From: an uncultured Lachnospiraceae bacterium
GTDB taxonomy: Bacteria; Bacillota; Clostridia; Lachnospirales; Lachnospiraceae
Assembly (NCBI GenBank): GCA_910584945.1
Contig: CAJUDY010000015.1
Span: 10,004-74,003 of the forward strand
Length of the DNA: 64,000 nucleotides
Reading direction: 5' to 3'
Shown here: positions 1-9,023 of the stretch, one piece after another
Numbering within the stretch: the first letter of the stretch is position 1
Layout of the letters: each line of letters begins with the position of its first letter
Notes under the pieces: generated by a model
Database searches by the model: none
The model's input: the letters and a program-made list of their open reading frames with translations, nothing else
Told to the model about the DNA's origin: nothing
Made by a program: the position numbers and the translations under genes

Positions 1-3000
1 TCTGACGATGCAGCACAGGTTCTGGAAGAAGAATCTGCGGCACAGGGTGAGGAAAATGCCGGGGAGCCGGACAAAACGGAAGCTCCGACCGATCCGGAGA
101 CCCCGGAGAAACCGGCGGCACCGGAAGATCCAGAGACCCCGGAGAAACCGGCGGTTCCGGAAACACCAAAGGAACCGGAAACTCCCGGAAATCCGGAGAC
201 GCCCGGAGAAGTGACTGATCCGGAGACCTCGGAGACGCCCGTGGAACCGATCGCGCCGGAGAATCCGGAGATGCCCGAAGAGCCGAGCGATTTGGAAAAC
301 CCGGAGACGCCGGCAGAACCGGAAACCCCGGAGGAACCGAAGGAATCGGATACCTCAGATACTCCGGAAACCGTAACCGGGACCGTTGCGACGGAGGAAG
401 CTGAGCAGGCGGATACCATCGAAGCTGTGAAGCCGGAAGAGGAGCAGATCCCAGAGGAGGTACAGGTATTTCTGGATGCGGTAGCAGTTTTGCCGGATGT
501 TTCAGAAATTACACCGACTAATGCAAAGGAAATCGGTGATCAGGTCAATGCTGTCCTTGATTTGTGGGATGCTATGGATGAGAAATTCAGCGCCCGCAAG
601 GATGTAGAAGCTGCTTTAGACATTGTTTATGATGTGTACGCAGCAGTTCTGGAGGCAGTAGAAGTTGGGACTTCGGAGACATATGATCGTAGTGATAGTA
701 TGTTCGGCAAAACGTTGACCATCAATGAAAGCACCTATGGAAACTATGCAGAAGAAACCATTACAGCGACCATTAGCGTTGGAGTCGGAGAAACCGTAAT
801 TGACGAAGGAACACTGCAGTTTTGGAATACAAGATACGGAACTTATCGTGTGACAAACTGGATTTGGTTTAATGTTATAGTTGGAGATCCAACGGTATTG
901 TCGGTTGAGAAGGAGATTAGCGGTGCGAATGTTAAACTTATCTTTAAAGGGTTAAAGGATGGAAGTACGACCGTTACTCTCGATTATGGTGCAAGTCTTG
1001 TATCAATCGGAGACACTATATGGGGGGCTGGAAACGTCGGTTCTGTAACAGGAGCTGGATATTATAGCGATGTGCAAATAGGAACTGGCGGTCCTGTAAA
1101 ACCTGCAAAAAAGCCTGTGGTGAATTCGGAAACGAAGGTTTATTTTAAGTGTACGAGTTATCCCGATAGTGACCCGGAAAGTCGTTACAATGATACACAT
1201 GCGCTTTGGGATCAGTTGGCAAATCTCAACGGATATTACTCTTTGAGTGAAATCCTTCCAAATGACGGAACCGACCCACGTGCACCGGCGGACGATAGTC
1301 CTTGGATGTGTATTTTGACGTTGGATGCAGAAAAATGTGCGCAGTTATATAATCAGTATCGGCAGTTCTTTGACAACAAAACGCATTATCTTGCGTCTCC
1401 GAGTGAAAAAGTTACTTTGCGGTATTATTACGATCATGAGTGGTATTCTTTCAGACAAGACGCACCACTGGTGATTTGGATGTCGGAGGAGCAGGCTACT
1501 TCTTATATGGTTAGCCGTGAATATATAAAAGATGGCGTTGTAGTGAAAACGGTCGCTGATATTACGAAATACGATGGCAATGTTGGTGATAAAGTTGAAG
1601 GTAAAACTCTTGCAGATGCCAATCCTGATTGGGCAATTTGTGATGAAGTCACCTACACTTACAAAAGCTGTAATCCCAGTCCGTTGTCTTTGACGGCAGT
1701 TGCTACAAATAATGTGATTACATTAAAGTACGAATATAATACACCAGTGCCAAAACAAGAAATCACCGACTTCAATAAGAAACTGGTGAAGACCAAGGGC
1801 GAAGCAGAAGCGGCTGGTGTGAGTACTGACGGTATCACTTTCCCAGGCGATGATGCTGTCACCTTCTTGGGAAATGAAACTGTAACGTTGCTGTACAAAA
1901 TCACAGTCACCGGTACTCCTGGTATGAAGTATAAAGTGACAGATGACGGTGCAGCATGGGCAGCTGGTCCGAGATTGAATGTAGAGAACATTCTTGACAC
2001 AACCGGTACCGCGATCCTCTATGTGACCAGAGGCTTTACCGCTCGGGACATCAACGGGAATGGTAATCTAGTCAATACTGCTAAAGTGATTCCCGGAAAG
2101 GGAACGGAAAGCAGCACCAGCAGTAACGAAACGACGCCGGCAGAAAAGGTTACGGTTCCGGATGCACCCAAACCAGATAACGGCAAGGGCGGAGATACGA
2201 AACTGCTGCGTGTGAAGCTGGTATGTGACAGCGAAGGTCATAGAGAAACCGAACATCTGCGAATCCGGCCTGTGACAAACGGCGTTACAGAGTACAGTGT
2301 TGGAAACGTGGAAAAATCGAAAGTAACAGGTTATGACTGGCAATGTGCTGTTACGGTACATCCAAGTGATTTCCTGACACGCGTCGAGAGCTTAAACGCT
2401 ACGCATCAATACAAAGCCGGAACAGCGGACGTTGTAGTCATGTTTTACTACAAGGACGGGACATGGACATGCGGTGAAAGTGAAAACGAACTTAAAACGT
2501 TAAATCCAAGTGCCGAAATCGTCCGTGAATATAATGATGAAGGCGAGAGCCAATATGAGTGTAACTATGTCGTATTCCATATCGATAAACCGGCTGATCC
2601 GGAACCTGCTATCACCGTTGAAAAGTCCATTTATGACGAAACAGGCGCCAGAAAACTCACTGCAGATGATCAGATTTCCATGGGGGATATCGTGACCTAT
2701 AAGGTGAAGATCACCAACAGTGGAAATGTGGACCTGTGGAATCTGTCCGCGATGGACACCATGGACAGGAAACTGACTCTGAAGCGCGATACGATTCAGG
2801 GTACGAGCATTGCTTCCTGCAAGGTTTACAATAAGACCGCGACAGAAGGAGAACTTCTCTACTTTACCTGGAACGGTCAAATGAAGGTGGGGCAGTCGGT
2901 TACTCTGAGCTATAAAGCGACGGTGACGGGATATGATGGCAAGACCTTGCACAATATGGTCAAGGCTGGTGCTTTTGATTCTGATCCCAACGCTCGTAAG

Positions 3001-4959
3001 CTGAAGGCGGCGTCTCGCAGAAGCACTGTCGGAGGTACCGGCGAGACCGAAGGTCCCGTGGTCAATCCGCCGGAAACGCCGATCACTCCGGGAGAGGGCG
3101 AAGGAAATGAGCGTCCTACCGGTCCTGGCGGTAGTGTAACCGGAAGCAGCGGGACAGAGACCAAGCCGAAAGCTCCTACGGTAACCTGGCTGGATAAGGA
3201 CGGTAAGACCTTTGACACAGATACGGTCAAGGAAGACGGAAGCTATCGGGAGCCGAATGGAACACCGGAACCGCCGGAGGGCCACAGATTCAAAGAATGG
3301 GATACGCCTGAGAAAAATTCTCAGACAGGAAATATTACGATTAAACCGGTCTTTGAGAAAGTGGATATTACCATTACTGTGAAGTATGTGGACGAGGACG
3401 GCAAGGAGCTGAAAGATTCTGAGACGGTCGTGAAAAAGTACGGGGAAACCTACGACATGAACGACAAGATCAGCGAGGAGCTTACGGTGGGAGAAGACCA
3501 CTATATAAAAGACAGTGTTAATGGAAATGTGACGGATACGGCTGTCAAGGACGAGGAAGTTACGGTCACTTATACACTGGACAATATGGCGGACCCAGAC
3601 AGAGATACGGACGATGATCCTTCCAACGGCGACGGAGTTCCCGACAAATATCAGGCGGCGGTGAAATATGAATCCGGTGAAGGCGGAAATGTGAGCGGTG
3701 TCACCAGTAAAGTGATCACCCTTACGGACGACGAAGGTACCTATGTGGAAAGTAAGGAGATGGTCATCGGAACGGATGGAGTGACAGCGACGCCGGATGA
3801 GGGCTGCACCTTTAAGGAGTGGACGCCAGATCCTGACAAAGAGCAGACGATCGAGGGCGGAAAGACTTATACTTATACGGCACAATGGGAAAAGGATGAA
3901 AAACCTGAGACCACTTACACCGTGACATACACGGATGGCGTGGAAGATGAGGAAATTTTCGCCGATCAGACCACGGGCAACCTGAAAAGCGGAGCTGCCA
4001 CCCCGGCATTCCAGGGGACGCCAACCCGCGAAGGATATACTTTCACAGGCTGGAGTCCAGAGGTCGCAGAGACCGTAACCGGCAATGTCACATATACGGC
4101 ACAGTGGAAAGAGGATGATCCGACGGACCCGACCGATCCGACAAACCCGACCGATCCGACGAATCCCACGGACCCGACAAACCCGACCGATCCGACGAAT
4201 CCCACGGACCCGACAAACCCGACCGATCCGACGAATCCCACGGACCCGACGAATCCGACTGATCCCGTAAATCCGACAACTCCCACGGACCCGACGCCTG
4301 CGCCTACTCCGTCCAGAGGCAGAGGTTCAGGTTCCGGCGGCGGAGGAACAGAGGAACCAGATCCGGAGCCGGAGGCTGCGGCGCCGGCAACACCTGCAAC
4401 CACGGCGGTAACACCTGTCGTGCAGGCGGTTGTACCGCCCGCAGCAGTGCCTGTTCCGCCGACGGCAGCAGCGCCTGCAGCGCCGGACGAAGTACCGGAA
4501 ATGGAAGCAGAGGATACTCCGGTCCCGCTGGCGGAGCCGGAAGCGCCTGAAGAAGAGGAAGCCGCAGCGCCTGTGCTGGAAGAAGTGGCAGATGAGATGC
4601 CGCCTCTTGCAGGAGGAATGGGCGGAAGCTGGGCGCTTGTGAACTTTGCTTTGATGAACCTTGGAGTTTTCGAATCCCTGATGCTGCTAATCGGATACTT
4701 TATCAACACCAGCAGATCTTCGGAGGAAGACGAGGACGAGAAGAAGAAGCTGAAGAAGAGAGGCGTCGTGCGCCTGCTCAGCCTTCCGGTAGCGATTGTT
4801 TCCGTCATTGCGTTCTGTCTGACGGAAGACATCAGTCTTCCCACCGGTTTTGTGGACCGCTGGACGCTTCTGATGGCGATCATCGCGGTCGTACAGACCA
4901 TCGTGGTGGCATTTTCCCGCAAAAAGGAAATGGAAGCTGAGAAAGAAATCAGAGCATAA
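1..4959 (+). CDS. Large Pro/Glu-rich surface protein (5' truncated by window edge)
   Basis: The reading frame is open from base 1, so the true start and any signal peptide lie outside the window; 1652 residues are visible. In order: a Pro-Glu-Thr-rich low-complexity stretch (about residues 1-150), an undefined adhesin-like region, a DUF11-like repeat (about 872-1000), an InlB B-repeat-like module (about 1060-1119), a MucBP-like module (about 1122-1197, with VKYVDEDGKEL), two more InlB-like modules ending in YTAQW, a Thr-Asp-Pro/Thr-Asn-Pro tandem repeat, a Pro/Ala-rich linker and three hydrophobic segments near 1550-1572, 1589-1608 and 1621-1639. There is no LPXTG sorting signal, so anchoring is probably by the C-terminal membrane segments. 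A surface adhesin or wall-spanning role is inferred from these modules. A strong terminator follows, and nothing links it to the injection locus. Confidence 0.85.
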   Translation, partial: SDDAAQVLEEESAAQGEENAGEPDKTEAPTDPETPEKPAAPEDPETPEKPAVPETPKEPETPGNPETPGEVTDPETSETPVEPIAPENPEMPEEPSDLENPETPAEPETPEEPKESDTSDTPETVTGTVATEEAEQADTIEAVKPEEEQIPEEVQVFLDAVAVLPDVSEITPTNAKEIGDQVNAVLDLWDAMDEKFSARKDVEAALDIVYDVYAAVLEAVEVGTSETYDRSDSMFGKTLTINESTYGNYAEETITATISVGVGETVIDEGTLQFWNTRYGTYRVTNWIWFNVIVGDPTVLSVEKEISGANVKLIFKGLKDGSTTVTLDYGASLVSIGDTIWGAGNVGSVTGAGYYSDVQIGTGGPVKPAKKPVVNSETKVYFKCTSYPDSDPESRYNDTHALWDQLANLNGYYSLSEILPNDGTDPRAPADDSPWMCILTLDAEKCAQLYNQYRQFFDNKTHYLASPSEKVTLRYYYDHEWYSFRQDAPLVIWMSEEQATSYMVSREYIKDGVVVKTVADITKYDGNVGDKVEGKTLADANPDWAICDEVTYTYKSCNPSPLSLTAVATNNVITLKYEYNTPVPKQEITDFNKKLVKTKGEAEAAGVSTDGITFPGDDAVTFLGNETVTLLYKITVTGTPGMKYKVTDDGAAWAAGPRLNVENILDTTGTAILYVTRGFTARDINGNGNLVNTAKVIPGKGTESSTSSNETTPAEKVTVPDAPKPDNGKGGDTKLLRVKLVCDSEGHRETEHLRIRPVTNGVTEYSVGNVEKSKVTGYDWQCAVTVHPSDFLTRVESLNATHQYKAGTADVVVMFYYKDGTWTCGESENELKTLNPSAEIVREYNDEGESQYECNYVVFHIDKPADPEPAITVEKSIYDETGARKLTADDQISMGDIVTYKVKITNSGNVDLWNLSAMDTMDRKLTLKRDTIQGTSIASCKVYNKTATEGELLYFTWNGQMKVGQSVTLSYKATVTGYDGKTLHNMVKAGAFDSDPNARKLKAASRRSTVGGTGETEGPVVNPPETPITPGEGEGNERPTGPGGSVTGSSGTETKPKAPTVTWLDKDGKTFDTDTVKEDGSYREPNGTPEPPEGHRFKEWDTPEKNSQTGNITIKPVFEKVDITITVKYVDEDGKELKDSETVVKKYGETYDMNDKISEELTVGEDHYIKDSVNGNVTDTAVKDEEVTVTYTLDNMADPDRDTDDDPSNGDGVPDKYQAAVKYESGEGGNVSGVTSKVITLTDDEGTYVESKEMVIGTDGVTATPDEGCTFKEWTPDPDKEQTIEGGKTYTYTAQWEKDEKPETTYTVTYTDGVEDEEIFADQTTGNLKSGAATPAFQGTPTREGYTFTGWSPEVAETVTGNVTYTAQWKEDDPTDPTDPTNPTDPTNPTDPTNPTDPTNPTDPTNPTDPTNPTDPTNPTDPVNPTTPTDPTPAPTPSRGRGSGSGGGGTEEPDPEPEAAAPATPATTAVTPVVQAVVPPAAVPVPPTAAAPAAPDEVPEMEAEDTPVPLAEPEAPEEEEAAAPVLEEVADEMPPLAGGMGGSWALVNFALMNLGVFESLMLLIGYFINTSRSSEEDEDEKKKLKKRGVVRLLSLPVAIVSVIAFCLTEDISLPTGFVDRWTLLMAIIAVVQTIVVAFSRKKEMEAEKEIRA
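4141..4248 (+). repeat. Three perfect 36-nt in-frame tandem repeats
   Basis: Three identical 36-base units (4141-4176, 4177-4212, 4213-4248) encode the Asn-Pro-Thr-Asp-Pro-Thr repeat of the surface protein, flanked by diverged copies. Perfect nucleotide identity suggests recent expansion by slippage. Repeat number is likely variable between strains. Confidence 0.9.
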
Positions 4960-4993
4960 GCTTTGAAAAGAGTCATCTGCGGCAGATGAAAGA

Positions 4994-5062
4994 AAGATCT
5001 CCGTTACTCTGGAGTTGGGACTGGATACCCCAAACGATGGTAACGGAGATCTTTTCGCTTTT
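4994..5062 (+). terminator. Long-stem terminator after surface protein
   Basis: AAGATCTCCGTTAC (4994-5007) pairs perfectly with GTAACGGAGATCTT (5040-5053), followed by a T-rich run. It sits 35 bases after the stop codon of the surface protein gene. The 32-base loop is long for an intrinsic terminator. Confidence 0.7.
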
Positions 5063-5139
5063 GTTTGCGAAGAAAAAATTCACAAAAATTTGATTGCATA
5101 ACTGTCGGTAAAACCGTAAAATATGAATAGGGAAAAGAG

Positions 5140-5283
5140 CTGACCGATACGGTACAGGCGGCCCTTCGGCAGATCGAGGAGAAGAAGTATGAGGCGGCGC
5201 TGATAGAGAAAGGAATCCCCGGAGAGAGAATCCGGAGATACGGGTTTGCTTTTCGAGGAAAGAAGGTCTTGATCGGGAAGTAG
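5140..5283 (+). pseudogene. C-terminal remnant of a PD-(D/E)XK nuclease-type protein
   Basis: An open stretch with no start codon reads LTDTVQAALRQIEEKKYEAA and ends RRYGFAFRGKKVLIGK before a stop at 5281-5283. This matches what I know of the extreme C-terminus of the AAA-ATPase/PD-(D/E)XK nuclease-like proteins (DUF1703 type) common in gut Clostridia and Bacteroidales. Only about 48 of the usual 500 or more residues remain, so it is a decayed fragment. It marks a site of past rearrangement between the surface protein and the kinase. The family match is from memory of sequence patterns. Confidence 0.6.
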
Positions 5284-5393
5284 AAAACATTGATGGCAGC
5301 GAAGAAAAGTGCTACAATATGGTTATCGGATGAGACCAATGAATTTGATCGTATGGAACAGATGATTCGGCAGGAAAAAGGAGGAATACGTTT

Positions 5394-5540
5394 ATGACAG
5401 ATAAGGAAAGACAGGATACCAAAATGGCGATGCTGTATGAATTGCGGCTGATTTTTTCCACAGGTGAAAAAAATGAATATACGAGAGAAGAAATTTTAGA
5501 AATGTTGGATAAAATAGCGATGGCAAAAGACCAGCAATAA
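5394..5540 (+). CDS. Small hypothetical protein, 48 aa
   Basis: The ATG at 5394 follows a strong AAAAAGGAGG site (5376-5385), and the product (MTDKERQDTKMAMLYELRLI...) is predicted mostly helical and charged. It ends one base before the histidine kinase gene, so the two are probably cotranscribed. A 34-residue ORF without a clear ribosome site (5293-5397) overlaps its start by an ATGA junction and may be a relic. I do not recognise the family. The strong ribosome site is the main support. Confidence 0.5.
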   Translation: MTDKERQDTKMAMLYELRLIFSTGEKNEYTREEILEMLDKIAMAKDQQ

Positions 5541-5541
5541 G

Positions 5542-7053
5542 ATGTCCTGGACAGAGAAAAAACCGTTGCAGATCAAGCACTCGATCCGAAAAAAGATGAC
5601 GATCCTGTTTTCCGTGGTGCTTCTGGCTGCGCTGGCTGCCTGCTGGCTTGCCAACAACTTTTTCCTGGAGCAGTATTATGTGGGCAACAAGGAAGAGATC
5701 TTAAAGGAAGCATACGGGAAGCTTAATGAGGCTTCGGGAACGGAGACGCTGGAAGATGCTGGATTTATCGAAGAACTGGGAGTGGTCTGTGAGACCAATG
5801 ACATCAGCCTCCTGGTCATGGGCAATAACGGTCAGGTCAAAATCTATACCATGAAAGACTATGAGCTGATGCGGAACAGACTGTATATGTATCTGTTCGG
5901 GCAGTTTCCGCCGGGAGGAAAGGACGGTATTCTGGAGAAATCAAGTACTTACGAGATCTGGATGAATACGGATATCCGTTCCGGGATCGAGTATCTGGAG
6001 ATGACCGGTTCGCTCAAGAGCGGGGAGCTTTTTCTCATGCGGACGGCCCTGGAGCCGATCCGGGAGAGCGTGCAGCTGGCCAATCGGTTCCTTCTGTACG
6101 TTGGGCTTACCGTCCTGGTGGCCGGCGCTCTGATCATCCAACTGCTGGCAAAAAGGATTGCGGAGCCGCTTCTGGAGCTGGCGAAGCTGTCAGAGCGGAT
6201 GAGCGATCTGGACTTTGACGTCAAATTTTCCGGCGACAAAGAGGATGAGATTACGTTCCTGGGCAATCATATGAACCGGCTCTCAGAGACGCTGGAACGG
6301 ACGATATCCGAGTTAAAGACGGCCAACAACGAACTGCAGAAGGACATTGAACAGAAGACAAAAACCGATGAGATCCGCAAGGAGTTTCTCTCCAATGTAT
6401 CCCATGAGCTGAAGACTCCCATCGCCCTGATCCAGGGGTACGCCGAAGGATTAAAAGAGTGTATCAATGACGATCCGGACAGCCGGAATTTTTATTGCGA
6501 AGTCATTATGGATGAAGCGTCCAAAATGAACCAGATGGTGAAAAATCTGCTGACGCTGAACGAACTGGAGTTCGGCGGCGAGGTAGTGAAGATGGAGCGC
6601 TTTGATCTGGCGCTGATGATTCACAACATGCTCCAGTCCGCCGGGATTTTATTCGAGCAAAAGCAGGTAAAGCTGATCTACGAACAACAGGAGCCTGTCT
6701 ATGTATGGGCCAACGAATATAAACTTCAGGAGGTCATGAACAATTATATCAGCAATGCTTTGAACCATGTGGACGGGGAGCGGATCATCAAGGTTACGCT
6801 CCGGAGGCAGGAGGACACTGTCCGGGTAGGCGTGTTCAACACCGGCCGGCCCATTCCAGAGGAGGATCTTAACCGGATCTGGGAGAAATTTTATAAAGTC
6901 GACAAGGCGCGGACCCGGGAATACGGGGGCAGCGGCGTGGGGCTTTCCATCGTCAAAGCAATCCTGGAATCCATGCACCGGGGCTATGGCGCGATCAATT
7001 ATGAAAATGGCGTGGAGTTCTGGTTTGATCTGGATGACCAGGTCGGCCCGTGA
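5542..7053 (+). CDS. Sensor histidine kinase, VanS/BaeS-like, orphan
   Basis: A membrane sensor kinase of 503 residues. TM1 spans about 19-38, an extracytoplasmic domain about 39-180, TM2 about 181-203, and a HAMP region about 204-257. The HisKA box VSHELKTPIALIQGY carries the phospho-acceptor His288. The HATPase has an N-box around 400-410 (NNYISNALNHV), a G1 region VFNTGRPIP and a G2 box GGSGVGLSI (462-470). This is a complete, apparently active kinase. The usual arrangement puts the response regulator immediately upstream; here that place holds a tiny ORF and a nuclease remnant, so the partner is missing or distant. The start directly after the preceding stop suggests translational coupling. 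The stimulus cannot be inferred. Confidence 0.9.
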   Translation: MSWTEKKPLQIKHSIRKKMTILFSVVLLAALAACWLANNFFLEQYYVGNKEEILKEAYGKLNEASGTETLEDAGFIEELGVVCETNDISLLVMGNNGQVKIYTMKDYELMRNRLYMYLFGQFPPGGKDGILEKSSTYEIWMNTDIRSGIEYLEMTGSLKSGELFLMRTALEPIRESVQLANRFLLYVGLTVLVAGALIIQLLAKRIAEPLLELAKLSERMSDLDFDVKFSGDKEDEITFLGNHMNRLSETLERTISELKTANNELQKDIEQKTKTDEIRKEFLSNVSHELKTPIALIQGYAEGLKECINDDPDSRNFYCEVIMDEASKMNQMVKNLLTLNELEFGGEVVKMERFDLALMIHNMLQSAGILFEQKQVKLIYEQQEPVYVWANEYKLQEVMNNYISNALNHVDGERIIKVTLRRQEDTVRVGVFNTGRPIPEEDLNRIWEKFYKVDKARTREYGGSGVGLSIVKAILESMHRGYGAINYENGVEFWFDLDDQVGP

Positions 7054-7061
7054 CTGAAAGA

Positions 7062-7096
7062 GGATGTTGCAGATATGCGCTGCAATGTCCTTTTTT
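7062..7096 (+). terminator. Intrinsic terminator after histidine kinase
   Basis: GGATGTTGCAG (7062-7072) pairs with CTGCAATGTCC (7080-7090) with two G-U pairs, followed by six T. It begins 9 bases after the kinase stop codon. Confidence 0.8.
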
Positions 7097-7136
7097 ATGT
7101 CTTTGAAAATCCTGCAAATCACGGCCGTACGAGACG

Positions 7137-7163
7137 ACTACCTTTTCGGGTAGTGGCTTTTTC
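7137..7163 (+). terminator. Second intrinsic terminator
   Basis: ACTACC-TTTTCG-GGTAGT (7137-7154) is followed by GG and a run of T. With the preceding hairpin it isolates the kinase from the injection locus, which must therefore have its own promoter in about 7150-7220. A weak candidate -10 (TAGAAT, 7177-7182) lacks a good -35. Confidence 0.65.
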
Positions 7164-7227
7164 AAAAGGGGTTTGATAGAATTTTATGCAAAGAGTACAT
7201 CCATCATCCATCAGGAAGGTAAGAGTT

Positions 7228-9021
7228 ATGAATAATACGAAATTATATCCATTCGAGCGGAACCGCTATTATTCCGGAAAGATGCTGACGTCCTCCGACT
7301 TTCAGGCGGAACAGACATATTTTAACAACAAGCGCAGATTCATCAACAGCCTGATGTACGGCAGCGGGGTGGTCTGCGGTTTTGGCGTATTCAGCCTGGA
7401 TGATCTGTCCGTCCTGATTGAGAGCGGAGTGGCCATCGACGGAGTGGGGCGGGAGATCATCATGGAATCCTCCGTGGTGAAGAAGCTGTCGGCGGTGGAA
7501 GGTTTTGAGGCATTGCATACGAACATGGCAAGTCTCTGTCTGCGTTACAAGGAGGACCCGGTCCACACTGTATACACGATGAATGCGGGGACCGGGGAAG
7601 CGGGTCGTGAATATGAATATAACCGGATCAGCGAGAACTATCAGTTGTTTCTGATGGAGCAGGAAGAGGCGTCGGCTGCCTGCCGGATGGAAAGTGAGTT
7701 CCTGACGGAGGGAGTTCTGTACGAGGATGAAGATTTCGCGGTCCGGCTGGTGATTCCCGCCACGGTCTGCAAAGGAAGGAATGTCAAGCTGGAAGTGCAG
7801 GCGGAGAAGCGATCTTCCGCTCACAAGACCTTAAGTTACCATGGAATTCTGCAGATTCCGGTGTTTCTGACGCCGGAGGGAGAGCACGAGGTGGAGATTG
7901 AGCTTTCCGACGTGTCTCTGGCGGAAGGGGATTCTCTGAAAAAAGAATACTGGCTGACCACACAGGATGTAACCATGCTGGATACGACCATCCTTTTAAA
8001 GAGCGGCACAGCCAGGGTACATATTAATGGGATTCTTCAGGAGACGCCCTCCGGGTGTTCGGTCCGGGTGATGATTGAGGACTGCCGTCCCAGAGAGCTG
8101 GTAAGCCGGGAAATCGGCCGCATGAGCCTGGAGATAAAAAGCATGGGAGAGGTGCGGGATTATATCCGTCTGGCGGATCTAAAGCTGGTGCGGACCGAAA
8201 ACGCTTACATCATCGAGGAAGTGATCGAAAAAGGGGTGAAGACCTATATTACGGCCCCGGCCCAGGAGATGTTGCGGAACGAATACCTGGAGTATTTTAT
8301 CAAAGAACCGGTGCTTTTAAAGGAGAACGGCGTCTTTCCGGAACGTCTGCCCAGTCAGAATCCGGCGCTTCCCGGAGGCAGGACGCCGGAGGTCGCCACG
8401 GGCATTCTGGAGATTCCCCTGGGGGAATCGGCAAAAAGAGGCGATATCCGGTATTCCGGAGAGATCATGCACGGCCTGGGCAGCGGAAACGTCTATGTGG
8501 ATATCGGTTATGAGTATATCACTGATGACCCGGCCTTGGGGACCAGTGCCAGGAACACGATCTATGGGAGCACGGAACTCTTTCAGAGCGAGAACTCCAT
8601 GGCCGTGGACGCGGAGACGGCGGTCAAGGTGATGAATGACAAGGGAAGCTTTGTGGTGGCCGTACGGCTTCTCCGGAATGTAGATTACCTGGTGCTGACT
8701 TACCGCTGGGTGGCGATCCGCTTCCCGGCAGGCAACGACCTGGGGCTGATGGAGAATCACAGTGGAAAGAGTATCTCCGTCGATACGCCTACGGTGGTGA
8801 TGGGCACCAGAGAGAGTCATTATTTCCACGTGAAATACCACAATATGGACAGCTGCAGTGTGGCTTATGAACTGACGGAGCCGGCAGGCGGCGAGATCAC
8901 ATCGGACGGCGTCTACACTGCGCCTGCGAAAGAAGGCGTCTATGAGATCCGGATCTACTGCATCGACATGCCGGTGATCTGCACTTATGCCTATGCCATC
9001 GTGAAGAAGAAAGAGGCTTAG
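7228..9021 (+). CDS. CIS-locus conserved protein (YxxGKMLTxxDFxxEQ family)
   Basis: 597 residues from the ATG at 7228, chosen over an in-frame ATG at 7186 because AGGAAGGT lies 8 bases before it. The N-terminus (ERNRYYSGKMLTSSDFQAEQ, then LMYGSGVVCGFGV) matches a pattern I know from large proteins encoded in contractile-injection loci of diverse bacteria, usually 'LLTxxDFxxEQxYxxxKRRxxNRLLHGxGVVCGL'. The rest is beta-rich with a few charged helices; no signal peptide or membrane segment is seen. It is the first gene after two terminators and starts a co-directional run into the CIS genes. The exact role, perhaps baseplate or peripheral structural, is unknown. Confidence 0.7.
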   Translation: MNNTKLYPFERNRYYSGKMLTSSDFQAEQTYFNNKRRFINSLMYGSGVVCGFGVFSLDDLSVLIESGVAIDGVGREIIMESSVVKKLSAVEGFEALHTNMASLCLRYKEDPVHTVYTMNAGTGEAGREYEYNRISENYQLFLMEQEEASAACRMESEFLTEGVLYEDEDFAVRLVIPATVCKGRNVKLEVQAEKRSSAHKTLSYHGILQIPVFLTPEGEHEVEIELSDVSLAEGDSLKKEYWLTTQDVTMLDTTILLKSGTARVHINGILQETPSGCSVRVMIEDCRPRELVSREIGRMSLEIKSMGEVRDYIRLADLKLVRTENAYIIEEVIEKGVKTYITAPAQEMLRNEYLEYFIKEPVLLKENGVFPERLPSQNPALPGGRTPEVATGILEIPLGESAKRGDIRYSGEIMHGLGSGNVYVDIGYEYITDDPALGTSARNTIYGSTELFQSENSMAVDAETAVKVMNDKGSFVVAVRLLRNVDYLVLTYRWVAIRFPAGNDLGLMENHSGKSISVDTPTVVMGTRESHYFHVKYHNMDSCSVAYELTEPAGGEITSDGVYTAPAKEGVYEIRIYCIDMPVICTYAYAIVKKKEA

Positions 9022-9023
9022 AG

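Noticed and set aside
2500..3885. Minus-strand open frame of 461 codons within the surface protein
   Set aside because: No family features, opposite a repeat-rich coding frame whose composition removes stops on the other strand.
4085..4310. Tandem repeats as a CRISPR array
   Set aside because: Units are contiguous without spacers and encode in-frame Asn/Asp-Pro-Thr repeats of the surface protein.
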